Shown piece after piece: positions 13,401-20,268 of a DNA stretch of 64,000 bases. Where the stretch lies: NCBI GenBank assembly GCA_964036195.1, contig OZ038450.1, positions 27,282,794-27,346,793 of the forward strand. Reading direction: 5' to 3'. The notes beneath the pieces were generated by a model. The model was not told the origin of the DNA and searched no databases. It saw nothing but the letters and a program-made list of their open reading frames with translations. Source of the stretch: Sphaerolaimus hirsutus (taxonomy: Eukaryota > Nematoda > Chromadorea > Monhysterida > Sphaerolaimidae). The first letter of the stretch is position 1. Every line of letters begins with the position of its first letter. The translations under genes were made by a program, and so were the position numbers.

Positions 13401-16400
13401 GGTTTACATGCGCACCGGGTTTACATGCGCACCGGGTTGACATGCGCACCGGGTTTTGGCCGCGGCATTGATGTAGAATTTTACAGTCAAAATGGACATA
13501 AAAATTTCACTCCTGGGAGTGGCAGGGCACCTGCATACTAACCCAAAGTAAATAAGTTCAAATTCGCACAGCTGCGAGACATCAGCTGCGACAATCTGAA
13601 CGCCTGTTACGGCCTGTGTCTCGATTCGCCGCAGCCCATTTCGATTTGGCGCTATAACGCAAAAGGCAGTTTGGAAGACATCCTGCACAATGACACCATC
13701 AAATTGGACTGGTTCTTCAAGTATTCCCTGATTAAGGATATGGCTGCTGTGGGTTGCACTTTTTATTTTTTAAATAATTTATCGTGAATAATTTGTGAGA
13801 CTGATTTGGCACTTGATCAAGTGTCAAGTGGAGTTTAAGTGATAATTAGTCTTGTTTGCCAGCGTTAAGTCAAGTGGCATGTGCTTTTTGTATGAGTGTC
13901 ACTTTACGATGTGCGGGAATCGGTAACTGTGTGCAAATTCTCAATGAACAAAATTTACAAGAAAATTGATGGAAAAATATTGACCTTTTCTCCTCTTAAT
14001 TTACTGTACCGTACTAAATGCACTGTACATTTTTCATATTTCAGGTAACATATAGTTTTAAAACTGAATTCAATTCATAGAAAACTTTTTTATCCGCTCA
14101 TCAACAAATCAACTTTCCATCAAAACCAAACTCACAGGGATTGGACTATCTGCACCAGAGTCCACTAAAAACGCACGGCCGCATAAAATCGACAAATTGC
14201 GTCGTGGATGCACGTTGGGGCTGCAAGTTGACTGATTATGGGCTGGGAAAATTGCGCACAGCTTTGAAGGAACCTAAAGGTTGACGAGACAGTACTTGAG
14301 GGCAGGGTTGGCAAAATCTCAGAAAAAAATAAAAATAAAATAAAAATAAAATGGAATATTCAAGAATAAAATAAAATAAAATGGAAAATATAAGAATAAA
14401 AATAAAAATTGTATAAAAATTCGAATTTTTGTAAAATTTTTGTAAAATTGTATAAAAATTTGTATTTTTGTAAAATTGTATAAAAATTCGTATTTTTTGT
14501 AAAATTTTATCTCGTTGCTTGAGTTTCTACCCGTTTATTCATGGATCTGGGAGCAGTCCCAAGTGTAAAGTGTCCAATGTCATGTAAAATGTCATGCAAA
14601 GTGTCAATTGTCATGACAAATGTAAGGTCAAGTGTAAATTGTCATGACATGTAAAAAATAAAGTATCAATTGTCAAGTAAATTGTGTCCAAATCTTATGT
14701 TTTATATCTAAATCTTATGTTTCGTATCCAAATTATGTTGTTGTTGTATCCAAATCTTATGTGATTATTTGGATACAAAAACATAAGGTTTGGATACAAA
14801 ACATACTGTGGATACAAAAACACAAGATTTGGATACACAATTTACACTTTGCATGACATTTGTCATGACAATTGCCACTTTGCTTGAAATTTGACATGAC
14901 ACTTGACATTTTGCATGAGAATTGACACTTTACAAGACAATTGACAAATTGCATTACATTTTACAAATGTGCCCAGCACACTACACTAGTCCTTCTACTG
15001 AAAATGCAAACCATTCTTATCAATAATTGTAACTTTACACTTGCAGCTAGCTAACAATACATACTGCATGCAACTTTTGAAAAGTAAGGGAAAAATTTGT
15101 CACAGGTTTTTCATGTATAGGTCTAATTATAACATTTTTTTGGCCTTGCATGTATGATTCTGATTTTTTGTAAAATTTTTGTACAATTTTTGTAAAATTT
15201 TTGTAAAATGTGTCATTTTATTTTATTAATGACTTTTGGGAATAAAATAAAATAAAATACAATGAAACAAGAATAAAATAAAAATAAAAAAAATTTTTTA
15301 TACAATTTTTATACAATTTTACTAAAACGAATTTTTATAAAACCAACCCTGCTTGAGGGAATATAGATACCGTATCTCCTTGAATATAGCGCCCCGGGGC
15401 GATTATTTTTGTTGATGATAATTCTGATGGGCGGTTTTTTCTGGGGAGTTAATCAGGGTGCCAGTTCCGCAAATTGAGAAGTGATAAGTAAAATAATGGC
15501 AAATGCGAAGTGAAATGGCAAGTAAATTGGCAAAGCGAAGAAAAAATAAATAAAAAGTGATTTCTCTTCGCTTTCGCCACTTTACTTCTCAATTCACTTT
15601 GCTTTTGTCGTTTCACTTCTCAATTCACTTCGCTTTTGCCATTTTACCGTATTTCCTCGAAATACCCCCCTCGAAATACCCCCCCCCCCTCGTTTGACCC
15701 CCCCCCCCCCTCTCGAGACCACTATGAAACAATCACCCCCCCCCTCGAAATACCCCCCCCAGATTGAGTGTAAAGGGAACGTACATGACAAATACTGCAG
15801 TTTGTGTTCTGCGTAGTGCAGAACACACGTTAAAACAATGTCGGAATCACGTTAGAACAGTGTTTATACCATCTATGTACTAATATGAGTCTACATAACC
15901 TTATAAATGGCGGTTTTTGTTGTATTTTTCGACGTCTGCGTACGTTTCAGACGACAATTTCGTACTGGGATTTGAAAAGTTTTCTTGTGAAATAATACCC
16001 CCCCCTCGAAATACCCCCCCCCCCTCGTTTAACCCCCCCCCCCCTCTCGGGACCACTATGAAACAATCACCCCCGGGGGGGGGGTATTTCGAGGAAATAC
16101 GGTATTTCTCACATCCCAATTTGCGGAACTGGCCCCTGGTGGCTTACCTTTCTAACTGTCACTTCGATTTTGTGTTAATTAAAAAAGAATGGCTAGTTGG
16201 GTACGGGGGAAAATGGGGACTAATTATACAAAATAAAAAATGATAAATTTGGAAAACTCGAAAACTACAAAAATATCCACTATGCAGACAAGCTGTGGAC
16301 GGCGCCGGAGCTGCTGCGCGTGAGCGACCCGCCGCTGGAGGGCACCCAGGACGGCGACATCTACAGCCTGGCCATAGTCATACAGGAGGTACACTTTTAT

Positions 16401-19400
16401 ACATTGTATTTATACTCATCGGACCGGACGTGAAGCATTGATGAGCATTTTCCCCCACAGTGGTTTCAATGTAATGTGATGAAAAAATATATGTAATTTT
16501 CATTCTTTCATTCGGACGCGATATGGTAGATTTCATCGCACAGCGCTTGGCTAGTAGACTTTAAAATGCAAATATGCCCATTGGCATAATTCCAATATCA
16601 TTGCAGGGCACTCATAAATACAATCGACATCAAAACCCCCCCCCCACCCCTTGAAACAACCCCTCGCAGATCTTGTGCCGCGACCGTCCGTTCTGCAGCG
16701 AGGAGGGCAGCCCGGCGGACATCGTGCTGCGCGTGGCCAAAGCCGAGTCGCCGCCCTTCAGGTGCCACTCCCAGACCCTGTAAAATGCCCTGTAAAATGT
16801 AAAATGACATGCTAAGTGTCAAAAGTCATGTAAAATGTAAAATGCCATGCAAATTGTTAAAAGTGATGTAAAATGCCCTGTAAAATGTATAATGACATTC
16901 AAATTTTCAAAAGTGATGTAAAATGCCCTGTAAAATGTAAAATGACATGCTAAGTGTCAAAAGTCATGTAAAATGACGTGCAAAATTACAAACGTACGTT
17001 TGCCATTTTCCAAGGCATTTTACATGACTTTTGACACTTAGCATGTCATTTTACATTTCACAGGGCATTTTACAGGGTCTGGGAGTGCCGTTCAGACCGG
17101 CCATCACGGGCAGGGTGAGCGAGGACACGGAGCCGGCAATGATACAGCTCATGAATGATTGCTGGAAGGAAGATTCTGCGCTCAGGCCTAGTTCCAAGCA
17201 GGTGGGGTTGGGGGTGTTGTGGACATGTGAGACTCAGCAGCTGTGGACATTTGGTGGACAGTGGACGTTTCTATGTGTGCAGTGGACATCGGCACTCAGT
17301 GGACATTTTCCTGCGCACAGTGAACATCTGTGCGCAGTGGACATCCGCGGTGCATGCGTTGCCACCGCATGGTGACACCTGAGTGGTCACAGCTTCGCGT
17401 GTTGCATGACAGCAGCACTAGTTTGGTGGCACCGTGCCAGAAGTGTATGCATATGAATATCCACTGAGCACAAATGGCCACTGCGCACATATTTATGCAA
17501 ATGTGAATTGAGTGTAGATGTCCCCTGCGCACTAATGTCCTGGGGTGACGAGGGGTACATAATGAGTTTAATTTGAGCCGCAGTTTTGCCAACTGTAAGG
17601 ACTTGTAAGTTTTTCCATTGCTTAGCGTTGTTTGCCATCCTCGCCGGCTTTTCATCTGCTGACATGTGTGTGTTATACTTTTATTCATGTAACAGGATAT
17701 CAGCACTGCGAGAATGCATGGTTTCATTAGTGCCATTAGGATTATCTTGGCACACTGCCAGCCCGTTTCATTGTGCTGCCACATGCATGCGCAGCGTGCA
17801 TAGATTTACTGTTTTAGATGTGCTGATTGCAGATTTACATGCGCTGGGTCCTAAGATGCGCTGAGAGTTTAGATGACTGAGCCACACTGCCGTTTCAACC
17901 GCATTTCTAATCATGGGGCAGTAATCATATTTACCACTATTTCCACATCTTTTGGCACCGTTCCAAACTTCCAACAACCACTCAAAACACAAGATCCAGG
18001 TAAAATCGACCATCCGTTCAATGTGTCGCGGCCGCGTTGTCAACTTGATGGACCACGTACTGCGCATGATGGAAAAGTACACCGGAAACTTGGAACAGAC
18101 CATTTCCGAGAGGACAAAGGCCCTGTCTGATGAGATGAAGAATTCAGACGTGCTGCTGTATAGGATGCTGCCCAAGTTCGTGCAGGGGCCAATTTCACGT
18201 TTTGTCAAGTGATAGGAAAAGTGATACTACCGTATTACCTCGAAGTACCCCCAGGGGGTTTATTTTTTCGCCAGCAAAATTTGAGGGGGGGATAATTCGA
18301 CGGGGGGGGGGGGTTATTCGAGGGGGGGTCTATTATTTCGCCAGAAATTTTCGGAAATTCCCCATACGCAGACGTAGAAAAATCGAACGATCACATAGAT
18401 TTATATGTGTTTATAGGTATATATTACTGTATATACACAAAGACCCTTCCCTAACGTCACTTAATCATCAGTTTTAACGTGTGTTCTGCATAGTACAGAT
18501 CACAAACTGCGGTATTTGTCATGTACGTTCACGTTACACTCAATTTTAGGGGGGGGTATTTCGAGGGGGGGTTTATTATTTCCTCAGCCGAAATTTAGGG
18601 GGGTATTTCGAGGGGGGGTACATTCAAGGGGGGGGGGATAATTCGAGGTAATACGGTATATTTGAAAGAGAGACTGTTATTATTTACGATGAAATGTATC
18701 GTTAATTACCATGTATCATCGAATAGGACCACAGGGGGGTTATTTTTCGTCGGGAGTTTTTTTCGGGTGGAGGTATTCGAAAGCCTTTTCTTCACCTAGC
18801 CAATAGGTAACGTAAGTCAAGGGGTCTTTTTCGAGGTATTTGAACCCTCCCCAAACTCAGTTGTTGAATGACAAAATTCGATTATTACAGGTTGGTCGCT
18901 GACAAGCTGAAAAGCGGTCAAACAGTGGAACCGGAGGTGCACAAAAACGCATCAGTTTTAGTGGCTGAAATTGTCAAATTTGAAAAAATCTCCGTCAAAT
19001 CGACACCGCTGCAACTCGTGGTTTTACTGAACGAACTTTACACTCAACTGGATGAAGTGATCACCGATTTCGATGCATTCAAGGTGACAATTTTTCAACC
19101 AAATTTTTCACTCACCGAAAAAATCACCCAAAATTGCCAACCATAAATAGGTACCCAATATTGGAGAAGGTTATTTGATCGTGTCCGGAATGCCGGTATC
19201 AAATGGAGACAAGCACGCTGCAATTTTGTCAGATCTTGCAATGCAGTTTGTATCGACAGTGAAAAGTTTCTGGATTCCGCACTTGCCAGAGGACAAAATT
19301 CAACTGCGCATCGGCGTTCACAGTGGTAAATTACAGTTTGCCACTTGAATGTATTTTTTGGATACTTTTGAAGGTGTTAATACCCCACCCCAATTTAAAC

Positions 19401-19960
19401 TGGGAACTAGATTTTTAGAACTGGAATTTGAGCAGTTTTCAGAAATTTTTTGATCTAGTCGGCGAGCCGCATCGGAAAAATCAAGTCTCTTATCGTAAGG
19501 AAACCTCAATAAACAACCAATTCGCATATGCCAATAGAACTGATCTAAAAAACAGTCATGTGGTACACGTGACACTACAACCCTACTACCCTGCAACCCT
19601 ACAACCTCCAACCCTACACCATACAAGCCTCTAACTATACAACCCTACAACCCTACACCATACAACCCTCCAACCCTACAACCTACAACCCTACAACACT
19701 ACAACCCTACAACCAAACACAATACACCCTACACCCTACAACCCTACACCCCTCACCCTCCACCCTCCCCAGGAGAGATCACGGCGGGCGTGGTGGGCAC
19801 GTCCATGCCGCGCTACTGCATCTTCGGCGACAGCGTCAAGGTGGCCTGCCGACTGGAAGAGACCGGCCGCGCCTCTTGTATACACATCACAGAGGATACT
19901 AACAAGATACTCACTGAGAATATTAAGGGGTATATAACAAAGCCTAGGGGGGAGATTATG
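1281..19960 (+). CDS. Receptor-type (membrane) guanylate cyclase, 19 exons, both ends incomplete
   Basis: Nineteen exons (listed separately) give about 930 codons with matching splice phases throughout. Domain order is that of natriuretic-peptide/sensory receptor guanylate cyclases: extracellular ANF-receptor-like ligand domain (exons to 5355), one transmembrane helix (11557-11638), intracellular kinase-homology domain (11912-17201), dimerisation/HNOBA coiled coil (18000-18208) and class III cyclase domain (18891-19960). Such receptors sit in the plasma membrane as dimers and make cGMP from GTP. Here the cyclase core is altered: the two metal-binding Asp are Glu, the guanine-selecting Glu is Pro and the catalytic Asn is Lys, while the catalytic Arg and a purine-site Cys remain. 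Catalysis may be lost or changed, yet the frame is intact. The signal peptide, first part of the ligand domain and the extreme C-terminus are not seen. Family is sure; activity is inference. Confidence 0.9.
1586..1692 (+). CDS. Cyclase receptor exon 2 (ligand-binding domain)
   Basis: Acceptor ACCACAG, donor GTAAAG. Reads [20 protein letters not shown] then YMDD and KCHGIAEG, the helix-strand unit with W..F..LY typical of ANF-receptor domains. Phase joins exon 1 (CG+C = Arg). Confidence 0.85.
1803..2057. mobile_element. Possible small MITE
   Basis: Inverted ends ACTTGGCGGACCGCA (near 1805-1819) and TGCGGTCCGCCGAGT (2041-2055). No convincing target duplication and no coding sequence; it lies in the intron between exons 2 and 3. 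Confidence 0.45.
2363..2756. mobile_element. TA-target MITE, CCGTATTACCTCGAA family
   Basis: Terminal inverted repeats CCGTATTACCTCGAA and TTCGAGGTAATACGG, flanked by TA on each side (2361-2362, 2757-2758). Inside are long G runs and repeats of TTATTTCGCCAGAAATTTTC. Short open frames in it are not genes. Sits in the intron between exons 2 and 3. Confidence 0.85.
2823..2945 (+). CDS. Cyclase receptor exon 3 (ligand-binding domain)
   Basis: Acceptor TTGCACAG; donor GTTTGT chosen because it ends in phase 1, as exon 4 needs. Reads [20 protein letters not shown] and on to FPRVTR. The match to the family is weaker than in neighbouring exons, but frame, phase and position fit. Confidence 0.7.
3303..3514 (+). 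CDS. Cyclase receptor exon 4 (ligand-binding domain)
   Basis: A pyrimidine tract of about 15 C precedes the acceptor CAG; donor GTGCGT. Reads [20 protein letters not shown] then YVYVLPDF, the family pattern in which the receptor domain asks whether a hit 'can be set aside' (V.L....D.RRFML.A..... Y.Y...D). The open frame continues beyond the donor, but the next exon joins in phase 0 here. Confidence 0.85.
3987..4100 (+). CDS. Cyclase receptor exon 5 (ligand-binding domain)
   Basis: Acceptor ACAATTCAG, strong donor GTAAGT, phase 0 at both ends. Encodes [20 protein letters not shown] and a charged, Tyr-rich end ([12 protein letters not shown]). Confidence 0.8.
4497..4760 (+). CDS. Cyclase receptor exon 6 (ligand-binding domain, second lobe)
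   Basis: Acceptor ACGCAG, donor GTTTGG, 88 codons in phase 0. Contains [19 protein letters not shown] (the D.v..ya.al......g helix), two N-glycosylation sequons (NYT, NIS), and [20 protein letters not shown], the F.g.tG.v..d.ng.r...y.l signature of ANF-receptor domains. Confidence 0.9.
5235..5355 (+). CDS. Cyclase receptor exon 7 (end of ectodomain)
   Basis: Acceptor TTTCCAG, donor GTTGGT, ends in phase 1. Contains [20 protein letters not shown] followed by GEKC; the W.G......D.PKCGF.. juxtamembrane motif with its cysteines is diagnostic of natriuretic-receptor-type guanylate cyclases. The next exon lies 6.2 kb away across a transposon-filled intron. Confidence 0.9.
5465..5538 (+). other. 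tRNA-like sequence, probably a SINE head or decayed tRNA
   Basis: 74 bases fold as a cloverleaf. The acceptor 7-mers CTCCTGG/CCAGGGT pair at five positions plus one wobble. A-box TAGCTCAGTTGG is perfect and B-box GGTTCCAGTCC has one change. The anticodon stem TTCAC/GTGAA is perfect, but the loop ACTCATA lacks U33 and has T at position 37; read strictly the anticodon would be TCA. A T-run follows within ten bases. Pol III promoter elements look intact; a working tRNA is unlikely. Confidence 0.6.
5937..5993. repeat. 15-bp tandem repeat GTAATTGTAACCAGG
   Basis: Four copies in a row, the last diverging at its end. The antisense open frame with [10 protein letters not shown] is a product of this repeat. 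Confidence 0.85.
6870..7289. mobile_element. TA-target MITE, CCGTATTTCCTCGAAA family
   Basis: Left end CCGTATTTCCTTGAAATAC, right end TATTTCGAGGAAATACAT, flanked by TA (6868-6869, 7290-7291). Internal sequence around 7080-7150 matches, in reverse, that of the copy at 15647-16102. Confidence 0.8.
7292..7505. repeat. Irregular repeat of TACTTGTAAA
   Basis: About nine copies of ACTTGTAAA(C/G) at irregular spacing, several followed by GTGCGC or CTTTCA. It lies within the 3.5-kb hAT-like element, whose left end carries the inverse (TTTTACAAGTAG near 6073). Confidence 0.65.
7910..8939. mobile_element. hAT-like MITE, 1.03 kb, copy 1
   Basis: Starts CAGGGTTGGCAAAATCTCAG, ends ACCAACCCTG; perfect 8-bp target duplication GACACAAT (7902-7909, 8940-8947). 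AT-rich, with internal inverted segments built on TTTGGATACAAAACATA and ATTTGTCATGACAATT. No coding capacity. Copy 2 is at 14303-15351. Confidence 0.93.
9340..9518. repeat. GGCGCC-rich palindrome cluster
   Basis: About a dozen GGCGCCA or TGGCGCC words, often as the palindrome GGCGCCATGGCGCC, at the right end of the 3.5-kb hAT-like element. Similar words occur near its left end, at 7528-7540 and in the unrelated element at 31570-31979. Confidence 0.75.
9601..10431. mobile_element. hAT-like MITE, CAGAGTTG family
   Basis: Begins CAGAGTTGGGAAAACG and ends GTACAACTCTG; flanks CAAATAAT and CAAATTAT are an 8-bp target duplication with one change. Internal TACGTTTACGTTTACG repeats recur in the family copies at 31100 and 32701. 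Confidence 0.82.
10497..11066. mobile_element. TA-target element carrying a pogo/CENP-B-type HTH fragment
   Basis: Ends CCGTAAATGCTCcaataa and (reverse complement of right) CCGTAAATGCTC, flanked by TA (10495-10496, 11067-11068). Repeats of GGATTATTGGAGG lie near both ends. Encloses a minus-strand open frame with a helix-turn-helix of the CENP-B/pogo type. TA duplication fits the Tc1/mariner-pogo superfamily. Confidence 0.75.
10597..10905 (-). CDS. CENP-B/pogo-type helix-turn-helix fragment
   Basis: A 102-residue frame; the ATG at 10905 is preferred because the upstream part of the frame runs through element repeats. Residues 1-44 are Ser/Ala/Glu-rich low complexity. About residues 49-82 read [20 protein letters not shown] then [11 protein letters not shown], the pattern of the CENP-B N-terminal/psq DNA-binding helix-turn-helix found in pogo and Tigger transposases and proteins derived from them. 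Similarity stops after IPRS, where the frame runs on for about 20 residues into sequence without likeness. It lacks the second HTH and the DDE domain, so it is a fragment or first exon. It lies between the inverted ends of a TA-target element, so it could be transposase remnant or a captured host exon. Confidence 0.6.
   Translation of the reverse strand: MSQSSDAANLTDKLAASSPEPADNSQELAASSQGSAGSSQERKKLHHRHYSLEEELRLVEETERTSKRAVARRHKIPRSCFDVITYCFTVPCSYALNDKLSC
11455..11524. repeat. TAGATGCATAATGGG array (right boundary)
   Basis: Four units of about 20 bp (TCTAGATGCATAATGGGTAG and variants), inverse to the array split across 6002-10448. Confidence 0.75.
11557..11638 (+). CDS. Cyclase receptor exon 8 (transmembrane segment)
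   Basis: Acceptor CCCCACAG. Reads [20 protein letters not shown] then LGVVQHI, about 26 hydrophobic residues, then a split Arg codon. Two donors are possible: GTAAGT at 11610 and GTGAGT at 11639. Only the second gives the phase the next exon requires and yields the usual basic stop-transfer (RKR). Confidence 0.88.
11912..11990 (+). CDS. Cyclase receptor exon 9 (juxtamembrane)
   Basis: Acceptor CACACAG, donor GTGTGA. Reads [20 protein letters not shown] then VYLNDK, the basic juxtamembrane stretch with the conserved ML-W-..-...L pattern that leads into the kinase-homology domain. Confidence 0.85.
11991..12920. other. Intron 9, no gene
   Basis: No coding signal. Contains dispersed GTGGACAT-type words (12340-12400) also seen in the intron at 17202-17999, and the foldback element at 12580-12843. 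Confidence 0.6.
12580..12843. mobile_element. Foldback MITE, arms ~80 bp
   Basis: The left arm (GCACACTGAAATTTTGCGTT... to 12660) and right arm (12764-12843) are near-perfect inverse complements, separated by about 100 bp that itself resembles the arm. Flanks ATT/ATT may be a 3-bp duplication. Confidence 0.78.
12921..13106 (+). CDS. Cyclase receptor exon 10 (start of kinase-homology domain)
   Basis: A C-rich tract precedes acceptor CGCAG; donor GTCGGT. Ser/Thr-rich start ([20 protein letters not shown]), a region that is phosphorylated in natriuretic receptors, then W-K-G-T-L-V-F-A-K, which keeps the lysine at the VAVK position. The glycine loop is weak, as in other pseudokinase-like cyclase receptors. 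Confidence 0.85.
13354..13456. repeat. 17-bp tandem repeat GCGCACCGGGTTTACAT
   Basis: Six copies with few changes, in the intron between exons 10 and 11. Confidence 0.9.
13572..13748 (+). CDS. Cyclase receptor exon 11 (kinase-homology domain)
   Basis: Acceptor TCGCACAG, donor GTGGGT, 59 codons in phase 0. [20 protein letters not shown] matches the family's ...rd..h.nl..f.G.c.d.p; then [20 protein letters not shown] with SLIKDMAA, the hinge and D/E helices. Confidence 0.92.
14138..14279 (+). CDS. Cyclase receptor exon 12 (kinase-homology catalytic-loop region)
   Basis: Acceptor CTCACAG, donor GTTGAC (phase 1). Reads [20 protein letters not shown] then CVVDARW and LTDYGL: the pseudokinase form HG.(L/I)KS.NCVVD..w..k.tDyGL, with HRD absent and the Asp of TDYG kept. 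Confidence 0.93.
14303..15351. mobile_element. hAT-like MITE, 1.05 kb, copy 2
   Basis: Same ends and almost the same sequence as 7910-8939, same orientation, with its own perfect 8-bp duplication CTTGAGGG (14295-14302, 15352-15359). Lies in the intron between exons 12 and 13. Confidence 0.93.
15454..16138. mobile_element. CAGGG-ended element interrupted by a MITE
   Basis: Left CAGGGTGCCAGTTCCGCAAA and right TTTGCGGAACTGGCCCCTG are inverse. The MITE at 15647-16102 sits inside. No target duplication is clear. A similar left end occurs near 51853. Confidence 0.6.
15647..16102. mobile_element. TA-target MITE, CCGTATTTCCTCGAAA family, copy 2
   Basis: Ends CCGTATTTCCTCGAAATACC and GTATTTCGAGGAAATACGG, flanked by TA (15645-15646, 16103-16104). 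Subterminal C/G runs. Reverse-oriented relative to 6870-7289. Confidence 0.88.
16288..16388 (+). CDS. Cyclase receptor exon 13 (kinase-homology domain)
   Basis: Acceptor CTATGCAG, donor GTACAC. Reads [20 protein letters not shown] then [13 protein letters not shown]: the LWtAPE and (g)DiySfgii.qE motifs. Much more GC-rich than its surroundings. Confidence 0.93.
16670..16761 (+). CDS. Cyclase receptor exon 14 (kinase-homology domain)
   Basis: Acceptor CCTCGCAG. Encodes [20 protein letters not shown] then [10 protein letters not shown] and a split Arg codon. The exon ends in CCCTTCAG, immediately before a foldback repeat that fills the next intron. Confidence 0.92.
16762..17095. mobile_element. 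Intron 14 made of a foldback element (introner-like)
   Basis: The whole 334-bp intron is an inverted-repeat element: CACTCCCAGACCCTG... on the left, its complement ending GTCTGGGAGTG on the right, with ~70-bp arms holding one mismatch and an extra internal copy. The sequences abutting it, CCCTTCAG (end of exon 14) and CCGTTCAG (end of intron), form an 8-bp duplication with one change. The duplicated copy supplies the acceptor AG; the donor GTGCCA lies at the element's own start. Confidence 0.82.
17096..17201 (+). CDS. Cyclase receptor exon 15 (end of kinase-homology domain)
   Basis: Acceptor CCGTTCAG, donor GTGGGG. Joins exon 14 to give PPFRP, as in the family; then [20 protein letters not shown] (m..cW.e....RP), the closing motif of kinase folds. 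Confidence 0.93.
17202..17999. other. Intron 15, GTGGACAT-word repeats
   Basis: About eight CAGTGGACAT words in 17219-17345 and several inverse (ATATCCACT, GATGTCCCCTGCGCAC) in 17455-17535. No gene seen. Confidence 0.55.
18000..18208 (+). CDS. Cyclase receptor exon 16 (dimerisation helix)
   Basis: Acceptor [39 protein letters not shown] and LLYRMLPKF match the signalling-helix/HNOBA linker (n..d....rme.y...Le..v.eRT.......k...LLy.mLP). The 3' limit is uncertain: donor GTGATA after 18208 gives the right phase, adding a few residues relative to the family; a GC donor near 18182 would also fit. Confidence 0.88.
18230..18656. mobile_element. TA-target MITE, CCGTATTACCTCGAA family, copy 2
   Basis: Ends CCGTATTACCTCGAAGTACC and TTCGAGGTAATACGG, flanked by TA (18228-18229, 18657-18658). 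Its centre (CGCAGACGTAGAAAAATCGA) is found inverted in the copy at 34556-34985. Confidence 0.9.
18891..19083 (+). CDS. Cyclase receptor exon 17 (cyclase domain, first metal site)
   Basis: Acceptor ATTACAG, donor [26 protein letters not shown] starts the class III cyclase domain; then [14 protein letters not shown], where the family has (F)SDIVGFT.(i/l)(s). The first metal-binding Asp is Glu and the G-F-T that follows is [23 protein letters not shown] matches the following helix. Confidence 0.92.
19151..19325 (+). CDS. Cyclase receptor exon 18 (cyclase domain, second metal site)
   Basis: Follows an unusually short intron of 67 bp. Begins [20 protein letters not shown] where guanylate cyclases have VETIGDAY..(V)SGlP..ng: the guanine-specifying Glu is Pro and the second metal-binding Asp is Glu. 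Ends LRIGVHSG, the (l)RiGiH.G strand. Donor GTAAAT. Confidence 0.92.
19570..19770. repeat. CCCTACAAC tandem repeat before exon 19
   Basis: Irregular run of CCCTACAACC/CCCTACACC units up to the acceptor; a related run precedes the exon copy at 35927. Confidence 0.85.
19773..19960 (+). CDS. Cyclase receptor exon 19 (cyclase domain, catalytic loop)
   Basis: Acceptor CTCCCCAG, probable donor [26 protein letters not shown] then [11 protein letters not shown] matches (G)pv.AGVVG..mPRYClFGDtVNtAsRMes. The Cys that helps choose guanine and the catalytic Arg are kept; the catalytic Asn is Lys. Ends ...[11 protein letters not shown], short of the usual (K)GKG..tyWL tail, so at least one exon is missing. 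GC-rich for two thirds, then abruptly AT-rich. Confidence 0.9.
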
Positions 19961-20268
19961 GTATCGGTTTGTGGGGGGGTGATGTTTGAAATGAAAATTT
20001 TTTTGCTGTATTTGGTTGAAAATTACAAACCCCCGAATAAGTGCACTCCCTTGAAAAAATCCACCCCTCAAATAACTCCCCAGTCAAAAATATATCATGG
20101 AGGAATTATTCGAGGATTTGCCGTAAGGTCGAACTAAAGTCCGCCGGGTCACCAGATTTTTTATAGCATCGACTTTGATGTACACTCCTGGAAGAATGTC
20201 TTTAGCCTTCCTGATTGAGAACAAAGAAATTCAATGTATCCCCAGCTAGCGTGCGACATGCGCAGGTA

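Noticed and set aside
17296-17784. 162-residue minus-strand open frame
   Set aside because: Lies in an intron, built from GTGGACAT-type repeat words and Cys/His-rich nonsense; no domain recognised.
20247-20266. Tiny further cyclase exon between CCCCAG and GTATAT
   Set aside because: Only 20 bases, translation does not resemble the C-terminal tail, and foldback element sequence starts immediately after.
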